Shown here: piece by piece, positions 1 to 5,576 of the stretch
Layout of the letters: each line of letters begins with the position of its first letter
Position numbering within the stretch: position 1 is the first letter of the stretch
NCBI GenBank assembly: GCA_031276055.1
Contig: JAISNW010000201.1
Coordinates: 1 to 10,948, forward strand
DNA length: 10,948 nucleotides
Reading direction: 5' to 3'
Source of the DNA: Deferribacteraceae bacterium
GTDB taxonomy: Bacteria > Chrysiogenota > Deferribacteres > Deferribacterales > JAISNW01
Position numbers and translations under genes: made by a program
The notes under the pieces: generated by a model
Database searches by the model: none
The model's input: only the letters and a program-made list of their open reading frames with translations
Told to the model about the DNA's origin: nothing

Positions 1-437
1 GAGCATATCCCATCTAAAACACTTTTTATATACAGCAACGACGGATCCCCTGAAAGCCCGTCTCTTAAAGCTCCTACTATTGCCGCTGCTCCAACACAGA
101 AGAGAACAGAGGCGCTGACAAACCCTTCTACAAAGGTAGTGGATTTGCTCTTAACCAACCTTCTTAAAAAAGCGCCAAACCGCTCGATCTGAGCCTCAAT
201 TTTAAGCAGCTCCCCAATGAAAGTTCCCGCGCAGAGGCAGACCACCACCGAGAAAAATTCATGATCGTTAGCAAGCATCTTTCCGCCTAATACAACCACC
301 GAGAGCCCCAGCGCCTTCATTACTCCGTCAACAATAGGTTCTGCCGCCGCCATATCTTTTCCTGCTCGGCGAACTGCCAACCCTATGAGCCCGCCTGCAA
401 TTATGGCGGCGGAATTTACCAAAGTTCCTGTAAGCAT
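1..437 (-). CDS. DUF554 family membrane protein (YqgA/YdfK-like), 3' part missing
   Basis: About 145 residues from the ATG at 437 are visible; the gene runs off the left edge. The protein opens with MLTGTLVNSAAIIAGGLIGL, the N-terminal helix typical of DUF554 proteins. Later come a GTFIGELLKIE segment and then FVEGFVSASVLFCVGAAAIV followed by a glycine-rich GLSGDPS turn and KSVLDG, all hallmarks of this family. Several hydrophobic stretches indicate a polytopic inner-membrane protein. The family's function is not established, though transport has been suggested. The start is the first ATG that gives the family N-terminus; the upstream AAGGAT is a weak, somewhat distant ribosome site. It lies downstream of two tRNA genes on the same strand and could share their promoter or use its own. 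Confidence 0.88.
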   Translation of the reverse strand, partial: MLTGTLVNSAAIIAGGLIGLAVRRAGKDMAAAEPIVDGVMKALGLSVVVLGGKMLANDHEFFSVVVCLCAGTFIGELLKIEAQIERFGAFLRRLVKSKSTTFVEGFVSASVLFCVGAAAIVGALRDGLSGDPSLLYIKSVLDGIC

Positions 438-572
438 CTTGTTTATATATCCTTGCTGTCAACTGTTTATAACAGATACGGCGAAAACACAAGGATAAAA
501 AAATTATGCTTATGTAAGGGTTAGGATTAGACGCGTGGGGTTATAGTTTGTGCAACCCTTGAAGGCTAATAA

Positions 573-643
573 AGGCGACGCCCGGACTTGAACCGGGGTA
601 CACGGCTTTGCAGGCCGCTGCCTAACCGCTCGGCCACGTCGCC
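573..643 (-). tRNA. tRNA-Cys (anticodon GCA)
   Basis: The minus strand folds into a full cloverleaf. The acceptor stem is GGCGACG/CGTCGCC, the anticodon loop is CTGCAAA with anticodon GCA, and the T arm is CCCGG-TTCAAGT-CCGGG. The discriminator base is U, the expected identity base for cysteine tRNA. The 3' CCA is not encoded and must be added after transcription. It lies 20 bases downstream of tRNA-Gly and is probably co-transcribed with it. Confidence 0.97.
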
Positions 644-663
644 ATAAAGAAAAAGCAGACAAG

Positions 664-736
664 AGCGGGTGACGGGGTTCGAACCCGCTGCCTCAACCTT
701 GGCAAGGTCACGCTCTACCAACTGAGCTACACCCGC
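664..736 (-). tRNA. tRNA-Gly (anticodon GCC)
   Basis: The minus strand gives a complete cloverleaf with acceptor stem GCGGGTG/CACCCGC, D arm GCTC..GAGC, anticodon loop CTTGCCAAG (anticodon GCC) and T arm GCGGG-TTCGAAC-CCCGT. The discriminator is U and no CCA is encoded. It is the first gene of a two-tRNA unit (Gly-Cys) with a strong promoter just upstream. Confidence 0.97.
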
Positions 737-747
737 GTTGAGCTTGT

Positions 748-776
748 CTTATATCCAACTTTAGCTTTATTGTCAA
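748..776 (-). promoter_or_regulatory. sigma-70-type promoter of the tRNA-Gly/tRNA-Cys unit
   Basis: Reading the minus strand, a perfect -35 box TTGACA (776-771) is followed after exactly 17 bases by TATAAG (753-748), a 5/6 match to the -10 consensus. The predicted start near 741 leaves a leader of about 5 bases before the tRNA-Gly acceptor stem, as expected for a stable-RNA promoter. Confidence 0.85.
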
Positions 777-863
777 TTATATTTTCTAAATATCTGAAAA
801 AATCGAGCAAGGGGAAACGGGTAAATGGATTATTTTTAATATTATCCTTTTTATCGCTTCGTT

Positions 864-880
864 TTGGCATACACTTTGCT
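864..880 (+). promoter_or_regulatory. sigma-54-type (-24/-12) promoter for the flgHIJ operon
   Basis: TTGGCATACACTTTGCT matches the RpoN consensus TTGGCAcgNNNNTTGCT at every conserved position except the two bases after TTGGCA. The GG (866-867) and GC (878-879) dinucleotides are separated by the required 10 bases. The expected start is near 890-892, just ahead of the flgH ribosome site at 892-897. Sigma-54 control of rod, ring and hook genes is known in many flagellated lineages. No activator-binding site was recognised in the upstream AT-rich stretch (781-863). Confidence 0.82.
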
Positions 881-903
881 ATTACATCTGCGAGGTGAAA
901 CCG

Positions 904-1629
904 ATGAAGGAAAAAAGAGCACTTATATTAATTCATTGCATTCTCATAACTTATCTATCTTTAGGGTGTGCAGGCAGAGAGGCGGTTACAGCTCTGCCTA
1001 CCGACAGTTATAAAGATAGGTTGGAGGAGTATGACAAGGCGCAGGAAGCGGCAAAGCCCACCCCATCTCTCTGGGCGGATGTAGGCAGCCACGGCACCAT
1101 ATTCCTTGATTACCGCGCCCGGCTTATTGGAGATGTGGTAATTGTGAAGATAGTGGAATCAGCATCGGCAAAAAATTCCAACAATACAAGCACCGATAGA
1201 ACCTCAAATTATGATGCAAATGTTACAGCTATGCTGGGGCTTCCGCTTAACTTAGGGATTAAAGATTTTCTAAACAGCGGCAATGAGTTTAACCCCACCA
1301 TAGGAGCAAATACTACAAACAGCTTTGAGGGCAAAGGGAGCAAGCAGCGCTCTGACAGCATCTCTGCAACAATCGCCGCTAGAATAGTGGATGTACTGCC
1401 TTCAGGCAACCTCGTAATTGAGGGGCAGCGCGAGATAGTAGTTGATCAAGAGAAACAGACTATAAAGATAAGAGGGATAATCCGCCAAAAAGATATAGAC
1501 GCCTCAAATACCGTTCCATCTTCAGCGATAGCGGATGCCCAGATCAGCTATTACGGCGATGGCGTCATAAGCGATGCCAATCGGAAAGGGTGGCTTGCTG
1601 CATTTATAGATTGGATATGGCCTTTCTAG
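904..1629 (+). CDS. flgH: Flagellar L-ring protein FlgH (lipoprotein)
   Basis: FlgH forms the outer-membrane L-ring around the flagellar rod. The 241-residue product starts with a lipoprotein signal ending in LSLGC (lipid-bearing Cys22). The family block SLW..(F/L).DYRAR.(I/V)GD.V.VKI.E follows, and the conserved C-terminus has an IVDVLPSGNLVIEGQRE segment, then RGIIRQKDID and IADAQISYYGDG, ending in a Trp/Pro/Phe-rich tail. The ATG at 904 is preferred over an in-frame GTG at 895, because that GTG lies inside the GAGGTGA ribosome site and only a few bases after the predicted transcript start. It is the first gene of flgH-I-J, and its stop lies 13 bases before the chosen flgI start. Confidence 0.95.
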   Translation: MKEKRALILIHCILITYLSLGCAGREAVTALPTDSYKDRLEEYDKAQEAAKPTPSLWADVGSHGTIFLDYRARLIGDVVIVKIVESASAKNSNNTSTDRTSNYDANVTAMLGLPLNLGIKDFLNSGNEFNPTIGANTTNSFEGKGSKQRSDSISATIAARIVDVLPSGNLVIEGQREIVVDQEKQTIKIRGIIRQKDIDASNTVPSSAIADAQISYYGDGVISDANRKGWLAAFIDWIWPF

Positions 1630-1642
1630 TATGAGGCGGTTT

Positions 1643-2731
1643 ATGAAAAAATTAGCAACATTATTATTTTTTATTATCTTTGCTGTTGATGCTCTTGCTG
1701 TTGTAAAGATACGCGATATCGCCTCAGTTGAGGGGATCAGGGAGAACCAACTATTCGGCTATGGGCTTGTGGTGGGGCTAAACGGCACTGGAGATAAAGA
1801 CCAGACCAGATTTACCATCCAATCCCTTGTAAATATGTTGGAACGTTTAGGAATAGCTGTAGATCAATCCCAAACCAAGGTGAAAAATGTGGCGGCGGTT
1901 ATGGTTACGGCAAAGCTCCCTCCCTTTGCGAAGATTGGGCAGCCCTTAGACGTCACCCTCTCTTCCATTGGGGATGCCAAGAGCCTTGAAGGCGGGACGC
2001 TCCTACTTACCCCCCTTAGCGCCACAAATGGGCAGATATACGCCCTAGCGCAAGGTCCAATCTCTGTAGGCGGGCTTAACGTCAGCGCGGGAGGAGCTAG
2101 TTTCACTAAAAACCACCCCACTGCGGGGCGTATTCCGAACGGGGCGACGGTTGAAAAAGAGATCCCTTACAGTATGCAGCTTGATCACTTCAACCTATAT
2201 TTTAATAACTTTTCTCTTGCAAATGTGGTTCAGGCTAAAAGCGCCATAAACTCTTTTATAGGGGCAGAGATCGCCGTTATTAGCTCGCCGTCTAATATTA
2301 GGGTGGAAATTCCGGGGGAATTTTCAGCTGTTTATTATGATTTTCTCAACACCATACTAAACCTTGAGATAGAACCCGAACTTATGGCTAAGGTTATAGT
2401 AGACGAGCGCACAGGAACGATAGTTATAGGCAGTGAAGTTAGGATAAGCACGGTGGCGGTATCCCACGGCAACCTAACTGTAACCATAACAAACAGCATC
2501 GAGGTAAGCCAGCCAGGGTCGTTCAGCGGCGGAGAAACGGTAGTTGCTCAAAATCCGGAGATTGAAGTCAGCGAAGAGAGGGTAAAGCTGGTTGTAGTGC
2601 CTGAAGGGGTTACTGTAAGCGACCTTGTAAAAGCCCTTAACGCCATCGGTGTAAGTCCGCGGGATCTTATCTCGATCTTGCAGGCGATAAAGGCTGCAGG
2701 CGCTCTCCACGCTGCAATAGAGGTGATATAG
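1643..2731 (+). CDS. flgI: Flagellar P-ring protein FlgI
   Basis: FlgI builds the periplasmic P-ring on the peptidoglycan layer. The 362-residue product has a Sec signal peptide (KK, hydrophobic core, cleavage after ALA near residue 19). The mature N-terminus VVKIRDIASVEGIRENQLFG and the following GYGLVVGLNGTGD are the FlgI signature. The sequence is collinear with the family throughout, including the NVAAVMVTA and GGTLLLTPL blocks and the late GTIVIG..VRIS segment, and its length is normal. An ATG at 1631 is in frame, but 1643 has the better-spaced ribosome site (TGAGG, 1632-1636) and gives a standard signal peptide. One base separates its stop from flgJ. Confidence 0.96.
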   Translation: MKKLATLLFFIIFAVDALAVVKIRDIASVEGIRENQLFGYGLVVGLNGTGDKDQTRFTIQSLVNMLERLGIAVDQSQTKVKNVAAVMVTAKLPPFAKIGQPLDVTLSSIGDAKSLEGGTLLLTPLSATNGQIYALAQGPISVGGLNVSAGGASFTKNHPTAGRIPNGATVEKEIPYSMQLDHFNLYFNNFSLANVVQAKSAINSFIGAEIAVISSPSNIRVEIPGEFSAVYYDFLNTILNLEIEPELMAKVIVDERTGTIVIGSEVRISTVAVSHGNLTVTITNSIEVSQPGSFSGGETVVAQNPEIEVSEERVKLVVVPEGVTVSDLVKALNAIGVSPRDLISILQAIKAAGALHAAIEVI

Positions 2732-2732
2732 G

Positions 2733-3065
2733 ATGATTAACGATATTAAATCTGTCAGCTCTATCTCAACAGAGCACGCGAAGGCGGTCAAAACGAGTGT
2801 TGGCGAAGACGATCGGCTTAAAAGCGTATGTCAAGACTTTGAAGCCCTCTTCATAGAGCAGATATTAAAAGCTATGCGGGCAAGCGAGATAGATTCCGGG
2901 CTCGTGAAAAAGAGCCGCGCTGAGAAGATTTTTAGGGAGATGTTAGATTCTGAATACAGCGTGAGCATCGCCCGCTCTTCAAACGGCGGGTTAGGAGAGC
3001 TGCTTTATAAGCAGATAAAGGAAGTTTTCTTAGCTGATGATGCTAAGCAGAAGAAAACTGCATAA
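2733..3065 (+). CDS. flgJ: Short FlgJ-type rod-binding protein, no muramidase domain
   Basis: The 110-residue product corresponds to the N-terminal rod-binding half of FlgJ. The diagnostic region is DFEALFIEQILKAMR (about residues 35-49), then a FREMLDSEYS segment and the GLGELLYKQI helix. The C-terminal glucosaminidase domain of enterobacterial FlgJ is absent, as in many non-gamma lineages where a separate hydrolase opens the cell wall. The protein caps or scaffolds rod assembly in the periplasm. It starts one base after flgI, with GAGGTGA upstream, so translation is probably coupled. The C-terminus is Lys-rich, and its coding DNA contains a hairpin (3023-3059). Confidence 0.9.
   Translation: MINDIKSVSSISTEHAKAVKTSVGEDDRLKSVCQDFEALFIEQILKAMRASEIDSGLVKKSRAEKIFREMLDSEYSVSIARSSNGGLGELLYKQIKEVFLADDAKQKKTA
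3023..3059 (+). other. Hairpin at the 3' end of flgJ
   Basis: Perfect arms CTTAGC (3029-3034) and GCTAAG (3042-3047) flank a 7-base loop. Outer arms AGTTTT (3023-3028) and AAAACT (3054-3059) can extend the stem past a 6-base bulge. It lies within the last codons of flgJ, just before the stop. No clean U-tract follows (only TTTT at 3071-3074), so it may mark the 3' end of the flgHIJ transcript or be a weak terminator. Confidence 0.4.
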
Positions 3066-3089
3066 AAATATTTTAGTTGAAAAAAAAGC

Positions 3090-3117
3090 TAAAGTTTGGC
3101 AGCATTTAGGCCGATAA
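3090..3117 (+). promoter_or_regulatory. Sigma-28 (FliA)-type promoter of flgM
   Basis: TAAAGTTT (3090-3097) and GCCGATAA (3110-3117) are both letter-perfect matches to the enterobacterial FliA consensus. They are separated by 12 bases, one more than the usual 11. The predicted start is near 3123-3125. FlgM is the inhibitor of sigma-28, so this implies the usual negative feedback loop on late flagellar genes. Confidence 0.88.
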
Positions 3118-3120
3118 GGT

Positions 3121-3157
3121 AGAAAGGTTCTCTATTTTTATTTTTGGAGACCTTTTT
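3121..3157 (+). other. 5' leader hairpin of the flgM transcript
   Basis: AAAGGT-T-CTC (3123-3132) pairs with GAG-ACCTTT (3147-3155) around an A/T-rich loop. That is nine pairs with a bulged T3129, and weaker closing pairs on each side. Because the sigma-28-type promoter is immediately upstream, the stem would sit at the very 5' end of the mRNA. It is followed by T3156-T3157, so it looks partly like a terminator; a stabilising 5' stem or an attenuator are alternatives. Confidence 0.45.
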
Positions 3158-3177
3158 AATATCTTAGGAGTCTAACA

Positions 3178-3468
3178 ATGAGGGTTGGTGAGCGGCAGCT
3201 TATTACTGCCGAAAAGAGTGAAACAGCTGAAAGCAAACGGAGCGAGAAACGTCAATCCGTGAAGAAGAACGCTCTCGGTGCGGACAGCGTCACTCTCTCT
3301 TCGAAAGCCCGAGAAGCCGCAGAGATAACCCTAGCGCTTAAAAATCTTCCTGATGTGCGCGAAGGGTTAGTTAGAGAGCTTAAAGCAAAGATAGACGACG
3401 GAAGTTACAACGTCAACGGAAAGGATATTGTGCAAAAGCTCTTGAATGAAACGGCGGGTTCGGCTTAA
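3178..3468 (+). CDS. flgM: Anti-sigma-28 factor FlgM
   Basis: The 96-residue product is a small, charged, probably largely disordered protein with the FlgM C-terminal region. It has DSVTLSSKAREA (residues 37-48), then a helix with the LVRELKAKIDDGSYNVNGKD motif (64-83) and the final IVQKLLNETA helix. FlgM binds sigma-28 (FliA) in the cytoplasm and is exported through the finished hook, which releases late gene expression. The AGGAG ribosome site (3166-3170) with 7-base spacing fixes the start. It lies downstream of flgJ behind its own sigma-28-type promoter and is followed by flgN, the order known from Campylobacter. Confidence 0.9.
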   Translation: MRVGERQLITAEKSETAESKRSEKRQSVKKNALGADSVTLSSKAREAAEITLALKNLPDVREGLVRELKAKIDDGSYNVNGKDIVQKLLNETAGSA

Positions 3469-3493
3469 ACATTTAACCCTGATTCTTAAGCTG

Positions 3494-3528
3494 CCTCCTT
3501 TATAGTATACACATAATTAAAGTGGAGG
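3494..3528 (+). promoter_or_regulatory. Hairpin that could sequester the flgN ribosome site
   Basis: CCTCC (3494-3498) is the exact complement of GGAGG (3524-3528), the core of the flgN Shine-Dalgarno sequence. Inner TTTA (3499-3502) and TAAA (3518-3521) can extend the stem with a two-base bulge. If it forms in the mRNA it would mask flgN translation. This is read from base pairing only; the stem is modest. Confidence 0.4.
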
Positions 3529-3537
3529 GAGTTTCCT

Positions 3538-4008
3538 ATGGAAAGCTTAAAACACCTTGTAGAAGTGCTGAAATCCCAGTTGTCTCTGTATTCAGAGATA
3601 AAGGAGAATATAGAGCTTGAAAAGCAAGCTATAGTCAGTTGGTCTGTAGGGAAAACCGCAGAACTCACAAAAATAAAAGAAGAACTCTTGCGAAGGGAGA
3701 AGATTCAGGTGGAGGCGAGAAACCTCCTTATCTCCCAGATCGCTAAAGAGGCGGGGAAGGAGAGTTTAAGCATTGCAGGGGTGATAGACTACGCTAAAGG
3801 CACGCCGCAGGCTGCTCAACTGGAAACCCTCTGTCAGAGGCTTGTGGCTCTAATCACCCAGATTCAGGCGGAAAATCTTTCTTTAAGAGTTCTTTACGCC
3901 ACCAATTCGCGGATGATAAACGATTTTTTAACACAGATCGGGCTTTCAGAACCCAGCTATGGCAGTGCAAGCCCTAGAAAAACATCAACTATATCAAAGG
4001 TGGGTTGA
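3538..4008 (+). CDS. flgN: Flagellar export chaperone FlgN
   Basis: The 156-residue protein is almost entirely helical, with heptad-like Leu/Ile spacing: an N-terminal helix (residues 1-30), a second helix with WSVGKTAELTKIKEELLRRE (35-54), and further helices over 95-135. This matches the FlgN family, cytoplasmic chaperones that deliver the hook-filament junction proteins FlgK and FlgL to the export gate. The C-terminal 20 residues are Ser/Thr-rich and look disordered, which in FlgN is where substrates bind. The start has a strong GGAGGGA ribosome site. It follows flgM, as in many genomes, but flgK is not next to it here. Sequence identity in this family is low, so the call rests on fold pattern plus position. 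Confidence 0.8.
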   Translation: MESLKHLVEVLKSQLSLYSEIKENIELEKQAIVSWSVGKTAELTKIKEELLRREKIQVEARNLLISQIAKEAGKESLSIAGVIDYAKGTPQAAQLETLCQRLVALITQIQAENLSLRVLYATNSRMINDFLTQIGLSEPSYGSASPRKTSTISKVG

Positions 4009-4031
4009 GAGATTCTATTATTCCTCAACCC
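4002..4031. terminator. Inverted repeat between convergent flgN and the lipoprotein gene
   Basis: GGGTTGAG (4002-4009) and CTCAACCC (4024-4031) are perfect 8-base complementary arms around a 14-base loop. The left arm contains the flgN TGA stop and the loop contains the stop of the opposing gene, so one stem serves both 3' ends. There is no long U-tract on either side, so termination strength is uncertain, but the position is typical of a compact two-way terminator. Confidence 0.55.
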
Positions 4032-4380
4032 CAAAATCTTGAGTGGAGGTGTAGTCATCTCTTGCCGAGCGTTCAGCAATGGATTCCGCTCTCTCTTGCA
4101 ACCCCTCTTCACACTCGTAAATATTAAGATATGAGAACAAGACGCCTGAAAAATAGGTTTGGGCTTGACCGAACATAGATGCTTCTGCACCATAATCGGT
4201 TTTTTTGACGCACCCAAAACCGCTAACAGTGCTTGGGGGCGGCTCATTTATGATAACAGCCTCTTCCGCCTGCGGTTCTACAGCGGCGGCAGGCGGACTC
4301 TCGCTAGAGCTGTTGTTTTTTTGGAAAAGTTGACAGCTTACTACAAAAAGAAAGATAAACAGCAATAAAACGCAACGCAT
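4018..4380 (-). CDS. Small putative lipoprotein of unknown function
   Basis: The 120-residue product starts with a short hydrophobic signal ending in LFVVSC, a good lipobox with lipid Cys16 and Gln at +2, which favours outer-membrane sorting. A flexible Ser/Pro/Ala/Glu-rich spacer (about residues 22-52) follows. A small C-terminal domain has two cysteines (in GFGCVKK and NIYECEEG) that could form a disulfide. I do not recognise the domain. The start at 4380 is preferred to an in-frame ATG at 4401 because a GGGGAGAGG ribosome site lies between them. It is the only protein gene on the minus strand inside the flagellar and chemotaxis region, convergent with flgN. Confidence 0.7.
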   Translation of the reverse strand: MRCVLLLFIFLFVVSCQLFQKNNSSSESPPAAAVEPQAEEAVIINEPPPSTVSGFGCVKKTDYGAEASMFGQAQTYFSGVLFSYLNIYECEEGLQERAESIAERSARDDYTSTQDFGVEE

Positions 4381-4401
4381 ATCCTCTCCCCAACTATCCA
4401 T

Positions 4402-4430
4402 AATATAACCTAGCTAATTAAAATATGCAA
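4402..4430 (-). promoter_or_regulatory. Possible sigma-70-type promoter of the lipoprotein gene
   Basis: On the minus strand TTGCAT (4430-4425) is followed after 17 bases by TATATT (4407-4402), a 5/6 match to the -10 box. The -35 match is only 3/6. The predicted start near 4395 would leave a leader of about 15 bases before the ATG at 4380. Confidence 0.45.
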
Positions 4431-4448
4431 TACGAAAAAACGATAATC

Positions 4449-4474
4449 TCTCATGATATATTCTCATGATATAT
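4449..4474. repeat. Tandem 13-bp duplication in the divergent intergenic region
   Basis: TCTCATGATATAT occurs twice head to tail without a mismatch (4449-4461 and 4462-4474), followed by a partial third start (TC). Each copy contains the palindrome TCATGA. The repeat lies between the divergent lipoprotein gene (minus) and the small gene at 4535 (plus), upstream of the possible lipoprotein -35 box. It could be a double operator or a replication-slippage duplication. Confidence 0.85.
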
Positions 4475-4534
4475 TCACCTATATCCTCTTGCACCTGCAC
4501 TATTTTAATGATAACTTAGGGCAAGGAGTATAGG

Positions 4535-4759
4535 ATGCGTTTAGATCAGGTTGATATTGAACTGCTGCTTGATTTGAAAGACAGCTTTCAAACGTTTGTT
4601 GTGCTCCCAACTGGGCAGCTAAAGATAGAGGTTCAGAAAGAGAGCGGCGAAAACCGCTCTGTGTGCATATGTTTTCCGTCTGAAAGGTTGGCTAATGCTT
4701 GGGTGAACACCATGTTTAAGGAGTTCGGCGAGCTTGAATATCATAGAACGATAAATTAG
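4535..4759 (+). CDS. Small protein of unknown function upstream of mqnB
   Basis: The 74-residue product has no signal peptide or membrane segment. It has an acidic N-terminus with an LLLDLKD helix, a strand-like segment FVVLPTGQLKIEVQ, a cysteine pair in SVCICF, and a C-terminal helix around RLANAWVNTMFKEFG. This mixed alpha/beta pattern suggests a small folded cytoplasmic domain, but I do not recognise the family. A well-placed AAGGAG ribosome site (7-base spacing) supports translation. The gene lies 23 bases before mqnB on the same strand and is probably co-transcribed with it. Confidence 0.72.
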   Translation: MRLDQVDIELLLDLKDSFQTFVVLPTGQLKIEVQKESGENRSVCICFPSERLANAWVNTMFKEFGELEYHRTIN

Positions 4760-4782
4760 TTAGAGCATTTTTTGAGGTTTTG

Positions 4783-5418
4783 ATGTATAAAATATTCGTT
4801 CCCTCTGTAAAGGAGGCAAAACTCCTCTTCGGCGGCAATATCAGCGAAGTTGACGGCTTTACATTTGCAGATTACCGCGGCTCTAAAGTGATAATTTCCG
4901 GAGTCGGTAAAACCAATACCGCCTTAACCCTCACCCGTTATCTCTTTCTAAACCCCCTTCCGAAAGATACGCTCCTATTATTGATAGGGATAGCCGGTGC
5001 ATATGCGCAAGGGGGGCTGAAGATAGGCGATGTTCGGATGATCCGTTGGGAATTTTTCGCTGATGAAGCGATGCTTACAGATAGTGAGTTGATAGGGGTT
5101 GATGAGATAGGCTTTCCTGTCTGCCCTGGTAATAAGGTGAAATTATATACTCCCGATTGGGGCTTTGAAGTTTGCAATTCCAATACAGTATCCCTTATCG
5201 CCGCTAGCCCTCTCCTCTCTGAGCTTTACTATAAAAAGACAGGGGCTCTGCTTGAGAGTATGGAAGGAGCGCCTTTCGGTCTTGCCGCCGATTATTTCAA
5301 CCTAAGAGCTGTGCAGGTCCGCTCTATCTCCAACTTCACAGGGGCAAAAGACGAGTGGGATATTAAAAAAGGGATAACCGCACTAAAAGATGCTTTAGAT
5401 AGTTTGCCGCTTGCTTAA
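4783..5418 (+). CDS. mqnB: Futalosine hydrolase MqnB
   Basis: MqnB hydrolyses futalosine to dehypoxanthine futalosine and hypoxanthine in the alternative (futalosine) route to menaquinone, in the cytoplasm. The 211-residue product is a nucleoside phosphorylase-fold protein. GIAGAYA (residues 69-75) is the loop after an inner strand, ESMEGA (158-163) is the purine/ribose-binding signature, and RSISNFTGAKDEWDI (180-194) is the characteristic C-terminal motif of the MqnB branch. Length is normal. The ATG at 4783 is chosen over an adjacent TTG at 4780 because GAGG (4774-4777) is spaced better for it. MTA/SAH nucleosidase is the main alternative, but the C-terminal motif argues for MqnB. No other mqn genes are in the window. 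Confidence 0.87.
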   Translation: MYKIFVPSVKEAKLLFGGNISEVDGFTFADYRGSKVIISGVGKTNTALTLTRYLFLNPLPKDTLLLLIGIAGAYAQGGLKIGDVRMIRWEFFADEAMLTDSELIGVDEIGFPVCPGNKVKLYTPDWGFEVCNSNTVSLIAASPLLSELYYKKTGALLESMEGAPFGLAADYFNLRAVQVRSISNFTGAKDEWDIKKGITALKDALDSLPLA

Positions 5419-5501
5419 TCATTTATAGGCGGCAACAATTGGTATTTTGCGGTTATAGCTTAAAGCCGTATAAAATATTTTGGTTGCCAATTTACGCTTT
5501 C

Positions 5502-5510
5502 TGCTATAAC
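5502..5510 (+). promoter_or_regulatory. Extended -10 promoter candidate for the pilin-like gene
   Basis: TGC-TATAAC is an extended -10 element (TGn plus a 5/6 -10 box). TTGCCA (5484-5489) lies upstream but with a short 15-base spacer, which fits an extended -10 promoter that depends little on its -35. The predicted start is near 5517, about 60 bases before the pilin ATG. Confidence 0.45.
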
Positions 5511-5512
5511 AT

Positions 5513-5528
5513 ATCTGTTGCAGCAGAT
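5513..5528. promoter_or_regulatory. Near-perfect 16-bp palindrome at the predicted transcription start
   Basis: ATCTGTTG-CAGCAGAT is a 16-base inverted repeat with a single mismatched pair. It overlaps the start site predicted from the extended -10 at 5502-5510, the usual place for a repressor operator. The arms abut with no loop, so a DNA-binding site is more likely than an RNA hairpin. Confidence 0.4.
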
Positions 5529-5544
5529 TCCCTAGAAAAGCAAT

Positions 5545-5559
5545 TTACGGCTGCCGTAA
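5545..5559. promoter_or_regulatory. Perfect 15-bp palindrome upstream of the pilin ribosome site
   Basis: TTACGGC-T-GCCGTAA has perfect 7-base arms around one central base. It ends five bases before the AGGAAGG ribosome site (5564-5570). It may be a regulator-binding site or a short mRNA hairpin affecting translation. Confidence 0.45.
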
Positions 5560-5576
5560 GAATTAGGAAGGTTGTT

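Noticed and set aside
497..560. AAGGGTT/AACCCTT inverted repeat followed on the minus strand by seven Ts, as a tRNA-unit terminator
   Set aside because: The loop is 31 bases and the T run begins 12 bases after the stem, so it does not form a proper intrinsic terminator.
895..903. GTG at 895 as the flgH start
   Set aside because: The GTG is part of the GAGGTGA ribosome site for ATG 904, has no ribosome site of its own, and would leave almost no leader after the sigma-54-type promoter.
3096..3112. A sigma-54-like TTGGCA...GC pattern with GG-N10-GC spacing overlapping the flgM promoter
   Set aside because: The -12 side reads AGGCC instead of TTGCT/A, and the bases are already accounted for by the perfect sigma-28 boxes; likely coincidental, although dual control of flgM is known in some bacteria.
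4486..4534. Sigma-70 promoter TTGCAC...TAACTT for the small gene at 4535
   Set aside because: Both boxes match only about half of the consensus; not supportable.
5404..5435. TTGCCGC/GCGGCAA inverted repeat at the end of mqnB as a terminator
   Set aside because: Seven-base stem with an 18-base loop and no U-tract downstream; too weak to call.
5439..5576. N-terminal extension of the pilin frame upstream of the ATG at 5577
   Set aside because: The extension would bury the prepilin signal behind 46 unrelated residues and has no ribosome site; the stretch is the leader with promoter and palindromes.
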